A stretch of 64,000 bases of DNA from an uncultured Pelagibacteraceae bacterium (GTDB lineage: Bacteria; Pseudomonadota; Alphaproteobacteria; Pelagibacterales; Pelagibacteraceae), in NCBI GenBank assembly GCA_902609645.1, contig CACLSS010000001.1, forward strand, positions 94,375 through 158,374, in the 5' to 3' direction. The notes beneath the pieces were generated by a model. That model was not told the origin of the DNA, made no database searches, and saw only the letters and a list, made by a program, of their open reading frames with translations. Below, piece after piece: positions 44,377 through 55,367 of the stretch; position 1 is the stretch's first letter; every line of letters starts with the position of its first letter. The position numbers and the translations under genes are program-made.

Positions 44377-46934
44377 TTTCTTTTCTTTTTTTTTGTTTTA
44401 TCGTATTCTTTCCTTTTTTCAATTAATATCAATGCTTCTTCCATAGTTAATTCTGTAGGGTCTTTGTCTTCTGGTATAGTGGCATTTAGAGATTTATATT
44501 TAATGTAAGGTCCGTATTGACCCTTCATAATTCTTACTGGCTTCTTATCTTCAGGATGATCTCCAAGACTTTTAATTTCTGAAGAAGACATTCTACCTGG
44601 TTTTGCTTCTGAAATTAAAGTTATTGCTCTGTTAAGACCAATTGTAAATAGTTCATCCACGGTTTCTATCCGTGCAGATTTATTTGAACATTTTAAATAT
44701 GGACCAAATCTACCGATGTTAATTGTTATGTCGTCGTTTATATCTGGATGTTTACCTAAAACTTTTGGTAAAGAACATAAGTATTTGGCTTTTTCTAAAT
44801 CAATATTTTCAATCGGAAGACCTTTTGGTATAGAAACATTTTTTAAATTTTCATTCTCTTTTTTCTTTTTGCCTCGTCTCTTTTTATTTTCTCTTGATGG
44901 ATCGACATCAATCTCAAATTGTAAATAAGGTCCAAATCTTCCATTTTTGAGAAATATGTCTTTACCCAGATCATTTTGACCAATTAGTTTTGGTTCAGAT
45001 AAATTAACTTGTTGTGATGCTTTTGATTTTGATAAAGGTCTCGTAAATTTACACTCTGGATAATTAGAGCATCCAATAAAGGCGCCACCTCTAAAACTAT
45101 TTTTAAGGCTTAGCTCACCTTTATCACAGACTTTACACTTTCTATCTATTATATCATTATCATCTCTTTCAAAGACTAAATCACCTAAACTATCATTCAA
45201 TAAGTCTAAAACTTCTCTTGTTCTTTTTTCTTTAACCTGACCTACATTTGAATAAAAATCTTTCCAAAAACCATCTAAAACCTTTATCCATTCAACTTTT
45301 CCACTTGTAATTTCATCTAATTGATTTTCTAAATCTGCAGTAAAATTATAATCAACATACTTTGTGAATAATTTTTCTAGAAAGGCAGATAATAATTTTC
45401 CTCTATCAGTTGGATGAAATCTTTTATTTAATAATTCAACATAATTTCTTGTAGATAAAACAGTTATTATACTTGCATAAGTAGATGGTCTACCTATTCC
45501 TAGTTCTTCCATTTTTTTAACCAAACTAGCTTCAGAATATCTTGGAGGAGGATCTGTAAAATGCTGATCATCAATTAGTTCCTTTATATCAATTTTATCT
45601 CCAACCTTTACATCAGGTAAAATATTTTTAAGATCCTCATCCTTTTCTTCAAATTTATAAACTTTTAAAAACCCTTCAAATTTAACAGTTGATCCGTTAG
45701 CTTTAAATCCAATTTTTTTATCTGCAGACTCTATTAGAATACTTTTTCTATCGAATTCAGCTGGTGTCATTTGAGATGACAGAGCTCTATTCCAAATTAA
45801 TTCATATAGTCTTGACTGGTCTGTGCTTAAATACTTTTTCATATCACTTGGCTTTTTGGTGATATCGGTGGGCCTTATAGCTTCGTGTGCCTCCTGAGCA
45901 TTTTTGGCTTTTTTTCCGGTGTAACTATTAGGATTTTCTGGAAGATATTCTTTCCCATGCATTTTCTTTATAAAGTTTCTAAAATCTTCAATAGCATCCT
46001 TAGAAATCTGAGTTCCGTCTGTTCTCATATATGTTATAAGTCCAACAGTATCCCCCTCAATATCAATTCCTTGGTAAAGTCTTTGAGCGATTTGCATAGT
46101 TCTTGATGCACCAAATCCAAATTTACCAGACGCAGTTTGTTGTAACGTTGATGTTGTGAAAGGCGCCAATGGGTTTCTTTTATAAACTTTAGATGAAACA
46201 TCAGTTATTTTATAAGATTTAGATCTTATTTCTTTTAACGCATTCTCTGACTCAGTTTTTTTCCTAAAAGAAAACTTCTCAATCTTTTCGTTATTAAAAA
46301 TTGAAAGTTTAGATTTTATAATTTTGTCGTGATTTTTAAAGTCACACGAAATTGTCCAAAATTCTTGTGGTTTAAAAAGTTCAATTTCATGTTCGCGTTC
46401 AGTCACTAGTCTAAGAGCTACTGATTGAACTCGGCCTGCTGATTTTGAACCTGGAAGTTTTGTCCACAAAATTGGAGATATATTGAATCCAACAAGGTAA
46501 TCTAAAGCTCTTCTTGCCATATAGGCATTCACAAGAAGAGATTCTATTTCTCTAGGATTATTTATACCATTAGTAACTGCTTTTTTTGTAATTTCATTAA
46601 ACACAACTCTTTCAACTTTTTTTCCTTTTAAAAGCTTTCGACTCTCTAAAATTTCTCTTACGTGCCAAGCAATAGCCTCTCCCTCTCGATCAGGGTCAGT
46701 TGCTAGTATAATTTTTTCTGAATTAGCAGCTGCATCTGCAATTTCTTTTACATATTTTTTTGAAAATGTATCTAGTTCCCATTCCATTTTAAAATTATTA
46801 GAGGGATCTACAGAACCGTTTTTAGAAGGCAGATCTCTTACATGACCATAACTTGCTAATACTTTATAATTTTTACCTAAGTATTTATTTATGGTTTTTG
46901 CTTTTGCAGGACTTTCTACAATAACAAGATTCAT
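44373..46934 (-). CDS. topA: DNA topoisomerase I
   Basis: MNLVIVESPAKAKTINKYLGKNYKVLASYGHVRDLP; TDPDREGEAIAWH; Cys4 zinc ribbon; start corrected from ORF track. Confidence 0.97.
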   Translation of the reverse strand: MNLVIVESPAKAKTINKYLGKNYKVLASYGHVRDLPSKNGSVDPSNNFKMEWELDTFSKKYVKEIADAAANSEKIILATDPDREGEAIAWHVREILESRKLLKGKKVERVVFNEITKKAVTNGINNPREIESLLVNAYMARRALDYLVGFNISPILWTKLPGSKSAGRVQSVALRLVTEREHEIELFKPQEFWTISCDFKNHDKIIKSKLSIFNNEKIEKFSFRKKTESENALKEIRSKSYKITDVSSKVYKRNPLAPFTTSTLQQTASGKFGFGASRTMQIAQRLYQGIDIEGDTVGLITYMRTDGTQISKDAIEDFRNFIKKMHGKEYLPENPNSYTGKKAKNAQEAHEAIRPTDITKKPSDMKKYLSTDQSRLYELIWNRALSSQMTPAEFDRKSILIESADKKIGFKANGSTVKFEGFLKVYKFEEKDEDLKNILPDVKVGDKIDIKELIDDQHFTDPPPRYSEASLVKKMEELGIGRPSTYASIITVLSTRNYVELLNKRFHPTDRGKLLSAFLEKLFTKYVDYNFTADLENQLDEITSGKVEWIKVLDGFWKDFYSNVGQVKEKRTREVLDLLNDSLGDLVFERDDNDIIDRKCKVCDKGELSLKNSFRGGAFIGCSNYPECKFTRPLSKSKASQQVNLSEPKLIGQNDLGKDIFLKNGRFGPYLQFEIDVDPSRENKKRRGKKKKENENLKNVSIPKGLPIENIDLEKAKYLCSLPKVLGKHPDINDDITINIGRFGPYLKCSNKSARIETVDELFTIGLNRAITLISEAKPGRMSSSEIKSLGDHPEDKKPVRIMKGQYGPYIKYKSLNATIPEDKDPTELTMEEALILIEKRKEYDKTKKKKRK

Positions 46935-46998
46935 TATTATTGATCTTACTGTCAAAAATAAAGCTATTTGTCAAATCGATGTGAAATAAGTGTTGATT

Positions 46999-47580
46999 TT
47001 AAAGTTTAATTTTATCCTCAGATTTATTTTTTATTCTGACAATGTTCTGTTTATGAGTGTACAAAATAATAATAAAAGTAATAAATAAATAACTGGTTAA
47101 TTCAAAATTATTATTTAAAAAAGAAATTAAAAATACAATCATTGTCGATAGAATTGAAGACAAAGAAGAATACTTTGAAACTATTGAAATTAAAATCCAA
47201 GACAAACAAAAAGTAACACCTAAATTAAAGGATAAAATAAATATTATACCAAGATAAGTTGCTACTCCTTTTCCACCTTTAAATTTAAGCCAAACAGGAA
47301 ATATATGACCTAAAAATGCAGCAAGTGAAGATAGATAAATTAAATCTGTAAAATATTCTTTCGTTATAAGAATTGGTATAATACCTTTTGATACATCTAA
47401 AAATAAAGTAAGACCAGCAACTTTTTTATTTCCTGTTCTTAAAACGTTCGTTGCTCCAATATTCTTTGAACCTATTTTTCTTAAATCTTTATTTAAAAAA
47501 ATCTTTGTAAGTATTAAACCGAATGGTATAGAACCCGCTAAATAAGATGCAATAAATACTGTGATTATTTCAGTTGTCAC
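46999..47580 (-). CDS. plsY: Glycerol-3-phosphate acyltransferase PlsY
   Basis: SYLAGSIPFGLILTKIF, GSKNIGATNVLRTGNKKVAGLT, FKGGKGVATYLG. Confidence 0.94.
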   Translation of the reverse strand: MTTEIITVFIASYLAGSIPFGLILTKIFLNKDLRKIGSKNIGATNVLRTGNKKVAGLTLFLDVSKGIIPILITKEYFTDLIYLSSLAAFLGHIFPVWLKFKGGKGVATYLGIIFILSFNLGVTFCLSWILISIVSKYSSLSSILSTMIVFLISFLNNNFELTSYLFITFIIILYTHKQNIVRIKNKSEDKIKL

Positions 47581-48869
47581 TGTAAACTAAAAACGCTTTC
47601 TCCCTTAAGATAAGTCATTAAAACTTTTCCTTGAAGCTTTCTATTTTCTATAGCGGCATTTTTAGATTTCGATTTCAATTTTGATACATCGACCTTCCAA
47701 GGCTCATTTAGGTCAAAAATACATAAATCAGCGTCTGATCCCTTTTTTAAATTACCTTTATTAATCTTTAATATCCTAGCAGGATTACAAGTTATAGTTT
47801 CTATAATTTTTTTTAATGGTAGTGACTGATTATGGTAAAGCTCAAGTGCTAATGAAAGAAGAGTTTCAATACCAATAGAGCCTTCTGCAGCTTGTGCAAA
47901 AGGAAGTCTTTTACTTTCTTCATCTTCAGGTTTGTGATCAGATACAATTACATCTATATATCCATCTTTAATTCCTTTAATCAAAGCTTTTCTATCATCT
48001 TCTTTTCTTAAAGGTGGAGATACTTTCATAAAAGTTTTAAAATCACCAATATCGTTTTCGTTAAGTGAGAGATTGTTGATTGAAACACCCGCTGAAAATT
48101 TTATACCTTCTTTTTTATATTTTTTAATTACTTCAACAGATTTTGCAGATGATAGCTGAGATATATGATATCTACACGGATATTCTCCCAAAAGTGACAA
48201 ATCTCTCTCAATTATAATTTTTTCTGCAATATCAGGTATACCTTGCAAACCAAGTCTAGTAGAAATTTCTCCTTCGCTAATGCACCTGCCTTTAGATAAT
48301 TCTTGATCTTCAGGATGTTGCATTACCAGTACATCAAGATCAGAAGCATAGTTCATTATTCTGGACATAATTTCAGAGTTTTGGATAGTTTTTGTTGCAT
48401 CAGTAAAACCAATGATGCCTTTTTTTGATAACAATCCAAATTCAGTCATTAGTTTTCCCTCCATGTTTCTAGTAAGTGTAGCAGCAGGAAAGATATTTAT
48501 ACCTGACTTATCTCTTCCTCTTCTTAAAATAAAATCTACCATTGATACGTTGTCAATTGCTGGACTGGTATTTGGCATAGAAACCACAGATGTTACACCG
48601 CCTGAGAGTGCCGCATTACTTAAACTTCTAAAATTTTCTTTATATTCAAAACCAGGTTCACCTACAAAAACTTTCATATCTACAATACCAGGTATTAAAA
48701 CTTTACTTTTTAAGTCTATCTTTTCTGATTTTGTTGGAATATTTTCTTTATTAACTTTTTTACCTGCAGCTTTAATTTTACCATTTGCATCTACTATTAA
48801 ACCTCCAATTTCATCTATACCTTGTGATGGATCTATTATTCTAGCATTAATAAAATATTTTTCTTTCAT
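47577..48869 (-). CDS. pyrC: Dihydroorotase-like protein (probable pseudo-dihydroorotase; HxH motif absent)
   Basis: Dihydroorotase-like throughout, adjacent to pyrB, but VDMKVFVGEPG instead of DxHxHxREPG. Confidence 0.85.
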   Translation of the reverse strand: MKEKYFINARIIDPSQGIDEIGGLIVDANGKIKAAGKKVNKENIPTKSEKIDLKSKVLIPGIVDMKVFVGEPGFEYKENFRSLSNAALSGGVTSVVSMPNTSPAIDNVSMVDFILRRGRDKSGINIFPAATLTRNMEGKLMTEFGLLSKKGIIGFTDATKTIQNSEIMSRIMNYASDLDVLVMQHPEDQELSKGRCISEGEISTRLGLQGIPDIAEKIIIERDLSLLGEYPCRYHISQLSSAKSVEVIKKYKKEGIKFSAGVSINNLSLNENDIGDFKTFMKVSPPLRKEDDRKALIKGIKDGYIDVIVSDHKPEDEESKRLPFAQAAEGSIGIETLLSLALELYHNQSLPLKKIIETITCNPARILKINKGNLKKGSDADLCIFDLNEPWKVDVSKLKSKSKNAAIENRKLQGKVLMTYLKGESVFSLQ

Positions 48870-48871
48870 TA

Positions 48872-49816
48872 TTATTTACAATATAATTTTAAGCATGCCA
48901 TTCTGACAGCAACACCTAGCTCAACTTGCTCCTTTACCAAACTAACATTTATATCATCGGCAAGTTTAGTATCTATTTCAACACCTCTATTCATTGGACC
49001 AGGATGCATAATTAAAGCGTCCTTTTTAGCCAATTTTAATTTATCAGGAGTTAATCCAAAATATTCATAGTATTCTCTTTTTGATGGTAAAAACGAACCA
49101 GTCATTCTCTCATTTTGCAGCCTTAACATCATTACTATGTCACAGGATGCTAATCCTTCTCTCATATTTGTAAATCCTTTTACTCCAAGTTTACTTATGG
49201 AATTAGGTAATAAAGTTTTTGGCGCAATTACATTTACCTCAGCACCTAACATATTTAACAAATATATATTTGATCTAGCTACCCTTGAGTGAAGAATATC
49301 ACCGCAAATTGCAATTTTAAGACCTTCAATTTTTCCTTTTCTATTAATAATTGTTAACGCATCTAACAGTGCCTGAGTTGGATGCTCTCTTAAACCATCG
49401 CCAGCGTTTATGACAGTACAATTTACTTTTTGGGACAGGAGGTTAGGGGCCCCAGAGTCTTGGTGTCTAACAACTATAATATCTGGATGCATCGCGTTAA
49501 GAGACATTGCTGTGTCTAATATTGTTTCACCTTTTTTTAGAGAAGAGTTACCAACATTCATTGTCATAACATCTGCTCCCAATCTTTTTCCAGCCAGTTC
49601 AAAAGAACTTTGAGTTCTCGTAGATGGTTCAAAAAAAAGATTAATTTGAGTTTTTCCTCTTAATAAATCTAATTTCTTCGATGCACTTCTGTTTAACTTT
49701 ATAAAGTTTTTTGCTTCATCAAGTATGTGGTTAGCTTCTTGAATTGATAAATTTTGGATACCCAGAAGATGTTTCTGGATTTTTTTAATAGCTGAGAATT
49801 TTTTAACAACCGCCAT
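48872..49816 (-). CDS. pyrB: Aspartate carbamoyltransferase catalytic subunit
   Basis: [44 protein letters not shown]. Confidence 0.97.
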   Translation of the reverse strand: MAVVKKFSAIKKIQKHLLGIQNLSIQEANHILDEAKNFIKLNRSASKKLDLLRGKTQINLFFEPSTRTQSSFELAGKRLGADVMTMNVGNSSLKKGETILDTAMSLNAMHPDIIVVRHQDSGAPNLLSQKVNCTVINAGDGLREHPTQALLDALTIINRKGKIEGLKIAICGDILHSRVARSNIYLLNMLGAEVNVIAPKTLLPNSISKLGVKGFTNMREGLASCDIVMMLRLQNERMTGSFLPSKREYYEYFGLTPDKLKLAKKDALIMHPGPMNRGVEIDTKLADDINVSLVKEQVELGVAVRMACLKLYCK

Positions 49817-49860
49817 TAAAATTAACTCTATAGGCCTTTTGTACTATATTAGCAAGTTAT

Positions 49861-50316
49861 TTATCTTCTTATATAATCGATTGCACCCTGCAATATAAAG
49901 GAAGCAGCGTTTTCATCCAATTTTTCAACTTTTTTTGATACATTAATGTCTAAATTACTCGATAAATTAAAAGCAGCCTGACTTGACAATCTTTCGTCCC
50001 ACATGCTGACAGGTACCGAAACATTATTTGATATATGCCTAGCAAAATCTTTGGCTGATTGGGAAGACGGCCCACTAGAACCATCCATATTGATTGGATT
50101 TCCTATAATGATTCCTTTTATGTTATTTTCAATGATAATTCTCTGAAACTCATTGATAAAATTTGAATTATTTTTTTTTATAATTGTTTTTAAAGGAGTC
50201 GAGACAAGTTTATCCTCATCAGATATCGCTAAACCAACGCGATTTTTACCAGGATCAACACCCAATAATCTTGATTTTTTTCCAATTGATTTCTTAAAAT
50301 CTTCAATATCTAACAT
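49861..50316 (-). CDS. ruvX: Putative pre-16S rRNA nuclease YqgF/RuvX
   Basis: LLGVDPGKNRVGLAISDEDKLVSTPLKTI; GIIIGNPINMDGSSGPSSQSAKDFA; DERLSS. Confidence 0.93.
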   Translation of the reverse strand: MLDIEDFKKSIGKKSRLLGVDPGKNRVGLAISDEDKLVSTPLKTIIKKNNSNFINEFQRIIIENNIKGIIIGNPINMDGSSGPSSQSAKDFARHISNNVSVPVSMWDERLSSQAAFNLSSNLDINVSKKVEKLDENAASFILQGAIDYIRR

Positions 50317-50369
50317 GAATATGTTATATTTTACTTCACTTTCTAATCAAACTAAAACATAGTTTATAG

Positions 50370-50657
50370 ATGCCGATAGATAAAAACCAAGTAAAAAAAG
50401 TGGCAAAATTATCGAGAATTTCTCTAGATGATAGCAAGTTAGAGAGTTTATCAAAAGATTTAGTTTCAATACTTAATTTTGTGGAACAGCTAAATAAGTT
50501 AGATACAAATGAAATTAAACCTTTAACATCAATTATAGATAAATCATTAGATACCAGAGATGATACCGTTAGTGAAGGTCAAATCAAGGATCAAATATTA
50601 AAAAATTCTCCTGAAAAAAATGAGGACTTTTTTATTGTTCCAAAGGTTGTTGATTAA
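50370..50657 (+). CDS. gatC: Asp-tRNA(Asn)/Glu-tRNA(Gln) amidotransferase subunit C
   Basis: VKKVAKLSRISLDDSKLESLSKDLVSILNFVEQLNKLDT; upstream of gatA. Confidence 0.93.
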   Translation: MPIDKNQVKKVAKLSRISLDDSKLESLSKDLVSILNFVEQLNKLDTNEIKPLTSIIDKSLDTRDDTVSEGQIKDQILKNSPEKNEDFFIVPKVVD

Positions 50658-50658
50658 A

Positions 50659-52116
50659 ATGAATGATTTGAATGATATTTCCTTATCTGAAATTATTAAA
50701 TTAATTAAATCTAAAAAAATTTCTTCGCTAGAGCTAGCAAATCATTTTATTAATAATATCAAAAAGGCGAAAAAACTTAATAGTTTTATTACCACTTGTT
50801 TTGATCAAACAATTAAAGATTCAAAAAGTTTTGATAAAAAACAAAATTTTGATGGCCTACTTCCAGGTATACCTATTGCTGTAAAAGATTTATTTTGTAC
50901 CAAAAATATTAAAACAACAGCTGGAAGTAAAATTTTGGAAAATTTTGTACCAACATATGAGTCTACAGTTACAAATAATTTATGGAAAGAAGGAGCAATT
51001 CTACTTGGTAAACTTAATTGTGATGAATTTGCTATGGGTTCTTCAAATGAAACAAGTTTTTTTGGAAATGTTGTAAACCCACTAGAAAATAATTTTGTTC
51101 CCGGTGGTTCTTCGGGAGGGTCTGCAACTGCTTTGGCCGCCAGTCTTACGCCAGCAACTATAGGAACTGACACCGGAGGTTCTATAAGACAACCTGCATC
51201 ATTTACAGGAACAGTAGGTTTAAAACCTACTTATGGACTTTGTTCTAGGTGGGGAATAGTTGCCTTTGCTTCTTCTTTAGATCAAGCAGGTCCAATGACA
51301 AAGAATGTGGAAGATTGTGCATTAATGTTAGAAGCAATGTCAGGTTATGATAAAAAAGACTCAACTTCCATCAATAGAAAAAAAGAAAATTATTTTAAAA
51401 ATCTAAAGAAGAGTATTAAAGGAATTAAAATTGGAATACCAAAAGAATACAGAGTAGATAATATGCCAAAAGAAATAGAACAGCTTTGGAAAAATGGAAT
51501 TGATATTTTAAAAAAATCTGGTGCAAAAATAATTGATATATCACTTCCTCATACAAAATACGCTTTACCAACTTATTATATTGTAGCTCCAGCAGAAGCA
51601 TCATCAAATTTAGCACGATATGATGGTATTAAATATGGATACAGGTCAAAAAAAGGAAATAATTTAATTGAAATGTACGAACACACTAGAGCTGAAGGTT
51701 TCGGAGACGAAGTAAAAAGAAGAGTTTTAATAGGTACATATGTTTTATCTTCAGGTTATTACGATGCTTATTATTTAAAAGCTCAGAAAGTTAGAAAACT
51801 AATTAAAGGTGATTTTGATAATAGTTTTAAAAAAGTTGATGCAATTTTAACACCATCTACACCAAGTTCAGCTTTTAAAATAGGAGAGAAGACTAACGAT
51901 CCTATTTCTATGTATCTGAATGATATATTTACTGTTCCTGTTAACCTAGCAGGATTACCAGCAATATCTATACCAGCAGGAAAAGATCACAAAGGACACC
52001 CTTTAGGTCTACAATTAATATCAAAAGCATTAGAGGAGCAAAAAATTTTAAATATTGCCTTTGCAATGGAAAAAGAAATTGATTTTAAACAATCTTTAAA
52101 CAGATGGTGGGAATAG
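50659..52116 (+). CDS. gatA: Asp-tRNA(Asn)/Glu-tRNA(Gln) amidotransferase subunit A
   Basis: IPIAVKDLFCTKNIKTTAGSKIL; NNFVPGGSSGGSATALAA; GTDTGGSIRQPASFTG; start corrected. Confidence 0.97.
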   Translation: MNDLNDISLSEIIKLIKSKKISSLELANHFINNIKKAKKLNSFITTCFDQTIKDSKSFDKKQNFDGLLPGIPIAVKDLFCTKNIKTTAGSKILENFVPTYESTVTNNLWKEGAILLGKLNCDEFAMGSSNETSFFGNVVNPLENNFVPGGSSGGSATALAASLTPATIGTDTGGSIRQPASFTGTVGLKPTYGLCSRWGIVAFASSLDQAGPMTKNVEDCALMLEAMSGYDKKDSTSINRKKENYFKNLKKSIKGIKIGIPKEYRVDNMPKEIEQLWKNGIDILKKSGAKIIDISLPHTKYALPTYYIVAPAEASSNLARYDGIKYGYRSKKGNNLIEMYEHTRAEGFGDEVKRRVLIGTYVLSSGYYDAYYLKAQKVRKLIKGDFDNSFKKVDAILTPSTPSSAFKIGEKTNDPISMYLNDIFTVPVNLAGLPAISIPAGKDHKGHPLGLQLISKALEEQKILNIAFAMEKEIDFKQSLNRWWE

Positions 52117-52119
52117 TTT

Positions 52120-53586
52120 ATGAAAGACAAGTTTGATTACTTTATAAAAACAGAAAATAACAAGTGGGAAGTAATAATTGGGCTTGAAGTACATGCTCAG
52201 GTCACATCTAAGTCAAAATTATTTTCTAGTTCATCTACTAAATTTGGTGGAAAACCAAATACCCAAGTCAGTTTAGTAGACTCGGCTTTCCCAGGAATGC
52301 TTCCTGTAATAAATAAATTTTGCATAGAACAGGCTGTTAAAACTGGGTTAGGTTTAAATGCTAAAATTAATTTAAGGTCGATATTTGATAGAAAAAATTA
52401 TTTTTATGCTGATTTACCTGCAGGCTATCAAATCTCTCAATACAAAAATCCAATTGTTGGCGAAGGCTCAGTAACTCTTGATATGCCATATGGTACCAAA
52501 AAAGTCGGTATTGAAAGATTACATTTAGAACAAGATGCAGGAAAAAGTATCCATGATTTGAGTCCAGACAATACTTTTGTAGATTTAAATAGATCTGGTG
52601 TTGCATTAATGGAAATTGTAAGTAAACCAGATTTAAGGTCGCCTGATGAAGTTAACTCATATGTTAAAAAATTAAGAACAATAATGAGATATTTAGGTAC
52701 ATGTGACGGAAATATGCAGGAAGGTTCTTTAAGAGCTGATGTTAATGTTTCAGTCAGAAAAGAAGGTGAAAAAAAATTTGGAACCAGGTGCGAAATTAAA
52801 AACGTTAATTCAATAAAATTTATGGAAATGGCAATTGAATCTGAAGCAAAAAGACAGGTTGAGCTTATAGAGTCAGGTAAGAAAATTGTACAAGAAACTA
52901 GGCTTTTTGATACAAAAAAGAATGAAACCAGATCAATGAGATCAAAAGAAGAAGCCCATGATTATAGATATTTTCCTGATCCAGACTTATTGCCATTAGA
53001 AATCAAACAAAGTTTTGTAGATAATTTAAAAAATAAATTACCAGAGCTACCGGATAAAAAAAAAGAAAGATTTATAAATAAATTTAAACTAACACCCTAT
53101 GAGGCAAATGTATTAATTTCAGAAAATAATATTTCCGAATATTTTGAAGAGGTGATAAAAAGTGCAGACATAAAACTTGCAAAAAATTGGATTATTGTAG
53201 AATTGTTTGCCGTTTTAAATGATAAAAACTTAGATATTAAAGATTCACCTGTTTCTTCAAAAAATTTAGCTAACTTAGTAAATTTAATTAGTTCTGGTGA
53301 AATCTCAGGTAAAATTGCCAAAAAAGTATTTGAGTTAATGGTCCAGTCAGGTGATGAACCATCAAAAATTATTAAAGATAAGGGACTCCAGCAACAAAGT
53401 GATCCAAAAGAATTAGAAAAAATAGTAAAAAATGTTCTTGAAAAAAATTTAGATAAAATTACTCAGTATAAAGCTGGAAAAGAAAAACTTTATGGTTTTT
53501 TTGTTGGTGAAGTAATGAAAGCATCCTCTGGGAAAGCAAATCCTAAATTAGTTAACGATATTTTAAAAAAAGAGCTAAAAAAATGA
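52120..53586 (+). CDS. gatB: Asp-tRNA(Asn)/Glu-tRNA(Gln) amidotransferase subunit B
   Basis: [39 protein letters not shown]-type [14 protein letters not shown]. Confidence 0.97.
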   Translation: MKDKFDYFIKTENNKWEVIIGLEVHAQVTSKSKLFSSSSTKFGGKPNTQVSLVDSAFPGMLPVINKFCIEQAVKTGLGLNAKINLRSIFDRKNYFYADLPAGYQISQYKNPIVGEGSVTLDMPYGTKKVGIERLHLEQDAGKSIHDLSPDNTFVDLNRSGVALMEIVSKPDLRSPDEVNSYVKKLRTIMRYLGTCDGNMQEGSLRADVNVSVRKEGEKKFGTRCEIKNVNSIKFMEMAIESEAKRQVELIESGKKIVQETRLFDTKKNETRSMRSKEEAHDYRYFPDPDLLPLEIKQSFVDNLKNKLPELPDKKKERFINKFKLTPYEANVLISENNISEYFEEVIKSADIKLAKNWIIVELFAVLNDKNLDIKDSPVSSKNLANLVNLISSGEISGKIAKKVFELMVQSGDEPSKIIKDKGLQQQSDPKELEKIVKNVLEKNLDKITQYKAGKEKLYGFFVGEVMKASSGKANPKLVNDILKKELKK

Positions 53587-53969
53587 ACATATTTGGAATT
53601 GGCACAGACATAGTTAATATTAAAAGAATTCAAAATTCACTAAAAAAAAACAAGAATTTTAAAAAAAGAATATTTACTAAATTTGAAACCAAAATATGCG
53701 AAAAAAGAGCTAACAAAATTAATTGTTTTGCCAAAAGATTTGCTGCCAAAGAAGCTTTATTTAAAGCATTAGGTATTCATAATAAACTTAGTTTTTTAGA
53801 TGTTGAGGTTAAAAATAATGTATCAGGACTTCCTAATTTCCAAATAAGGGGAAATTCTTTAAAAAATTTAAAGAAAATTTTTAAAAATAGAAAATTTAAA
53901 ATTCATTTATCTCTTTCGGATGATAAACCATGGGCCGTCGCTTCGGTTATTATATTTATATATAAATAA
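53583..53969 (+). CDS. acpS: Holo-[acyl-carrier-protein] synthase
   Basis: [34 protein letters not shown]. Confidence 0.95.
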   Translation: MNIFGIGTDIVNIKRIQNSLKKNKNFKKRIFTKFETKICEKRANKINCFAKRFAAKEALFKALGIHNKLSFLDVEVKNNVSGLPNFQIRGNSLKNLKKIFKNRKFKIHLSLSDDKPWAVASVIIFIYK

Positions 53970-53972
53970 TTT

Positions 53973-54701
53973 ATGCTAGCTAAAATATTTGAAAATCTTA
54001 AAACATTAATCATAGCCTTATTAATTGCTATTTTGATACGATCACTTTTTTTTCAACCTTTTTATATACCCTCATCTTCTATGGAACCTACTTTATTAGT
54101 AGGAGATAGAATTTTTGTATCAAAATATACTTATGGTTATAGCAAACATTCATTTCCTTTTAGTCCTCCGATTTTTGACAATAGAATATTATATAGCGAA
54201 CCAAAATATGGAGATCTTGTTGTATTCAAAACACCATCTGATAACAGAACAGATTTCATTAAGAGATTAATTGGTTTACCAGGCGATCAGATTCAGTTTA
54301 AAGATGGAAATTTATTCGTTAATAACCAAATGATTAAAAAAAAGAAAATCACTAATAGAAATGACATAAGATGTGCTGGTAATGAAATTGATGTTTTAGA
54401 ATACAATGAGGAATTATCAAAAAAAAAGAGTTTTAATATAGTTTATAAATTAAAAGGTAGTATGAAAAACTCAGATCTTTATACAGTACCTGATGACCAC
54501 TTCTTTTTTTTAGGTGATAACAGAGATTGTTCAAGTGATAGTCGATTTTTGAGCAATGTAGGATATGTTCATAAAAATAATTTAGTTGGTAAAGCTAGAG
54601 TAATTTTCTTTTCAAACGATACAATGAAAGGAAGTGTTTTAAAATTTTGGAATTGGAACAACTCTTTAAGATTAGATAGATTTTTTAAGATAATTGAATG
54701 A
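53973..54701 (+). CDS. lepB: Signal peptidase I
   Basis: PFYIPSSSMEPTLLVGDRIFVSKYTYGYS; DFIKRLIGLPGDQI; FFLGDNRDCSSDSR. Confidence 0.96.
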   Translation: MLAKIFENLKTLIIALLIAILIRSLFFQPFYIPSSSMEPTLLVGDRIFVSKYTYGYSKHSFPFSPPIFDNRILYSEPKYGDLVVFKTPSDNRTDFIKRLIGLPGDQIQFKDGNLFVNNQMIKKKKITNRNDIRCAGNEIDVLEYNEELSKKKSFNIVYKLKGSMKNSDLYTVPDDHFFFLGDNRDCSSDSRFLSNVGYVHKNNLVGKARVIFFSNDTMKGSVLKFWNWNNSLRLDRFFKIIE

Positions 54702-55363
54702 ATAATAATATAAAAGATATCGAAAAAATAATAAATATAAAATTTAATAATAAAGATTTATTATTTAAAAGTTTTATACACAAAAGTTATAATAAAGAAA
54801 AAAATAATGAAAAACTTGAGTTTTTAGGTGACAGAGTTATAGGATTAATAATATCAAAAAAACTAATAACATTATACCCGAATGAGGATGAAGGTATAAT
54901 AGATAAAAAATTTGCTAGTTTAGTTAATAAAAAAACGTGTGCAAACGTTTTTAGATCATTACAATTAAAAAAATTTATAAAAACAGGGAGTTCCTTTAAA
55001 ACATTACGCTCATCAGATGAAAGAATTTTAAGTGATACTTGTGAAGCTTTAATTGGATCTATTTATTTAGATCAAGGATTTTCTAATACAGAAAAATTTG
55101 TTCTTAAAATCTGGAAACATTTTATAAATGAGTCTAAAGTTATTGAGATAGATCCTAAGACAAAACTACAAGAATTTTCACTAAAAAAATTTAAAAAACT
55201 GCCAATTTACAAAACAGTAAAAAAATTAGGACCAAACCATAATCCATTTTTTCAAGTAAATGTTCAAATACAAAACTCAAAAAAATTCCATGGAGAGGGA
55301 AATTCAAAAAAAATTGCTCAACAAAATGCTGCACTCAAATTAATTAGAAATTTAAATATTTAG
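54698..55363 (+). CDS. rnc: Ribonuclease III
   Basis: NEKLEFLGDRVIGLIIS; SDTCEALIGSIYLDQGF; C-terminal dsRBD. Confidence 0.95.
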   Translation: MNNNIKDIEKIINIKFNNKDLLFKSFIHKSYNKEKNNEKLEFLGDRVIGLIISKKLITLYPNEDEGIIDKKFASLVNKKTCANVFRSLQLKKFIKTGSSFKTLRSSDERILSDTCEALIGSIYLDQGFSNTEKFVLKIWKHFINESKVIEIDPKTKLQEFSLKKFKKLPIYKTVKKLGPNHNPFFQVNVQIQNSKKFHGEGNSKKIAQQNAALKLIRNLNI

Positions 55364-55367
55364 TTTT

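Noticed and set aside
48412-48906. 164-aa plus-strand ORF
   Set aside because: Antisense to the pyrC-like gene, which has clear family similarity
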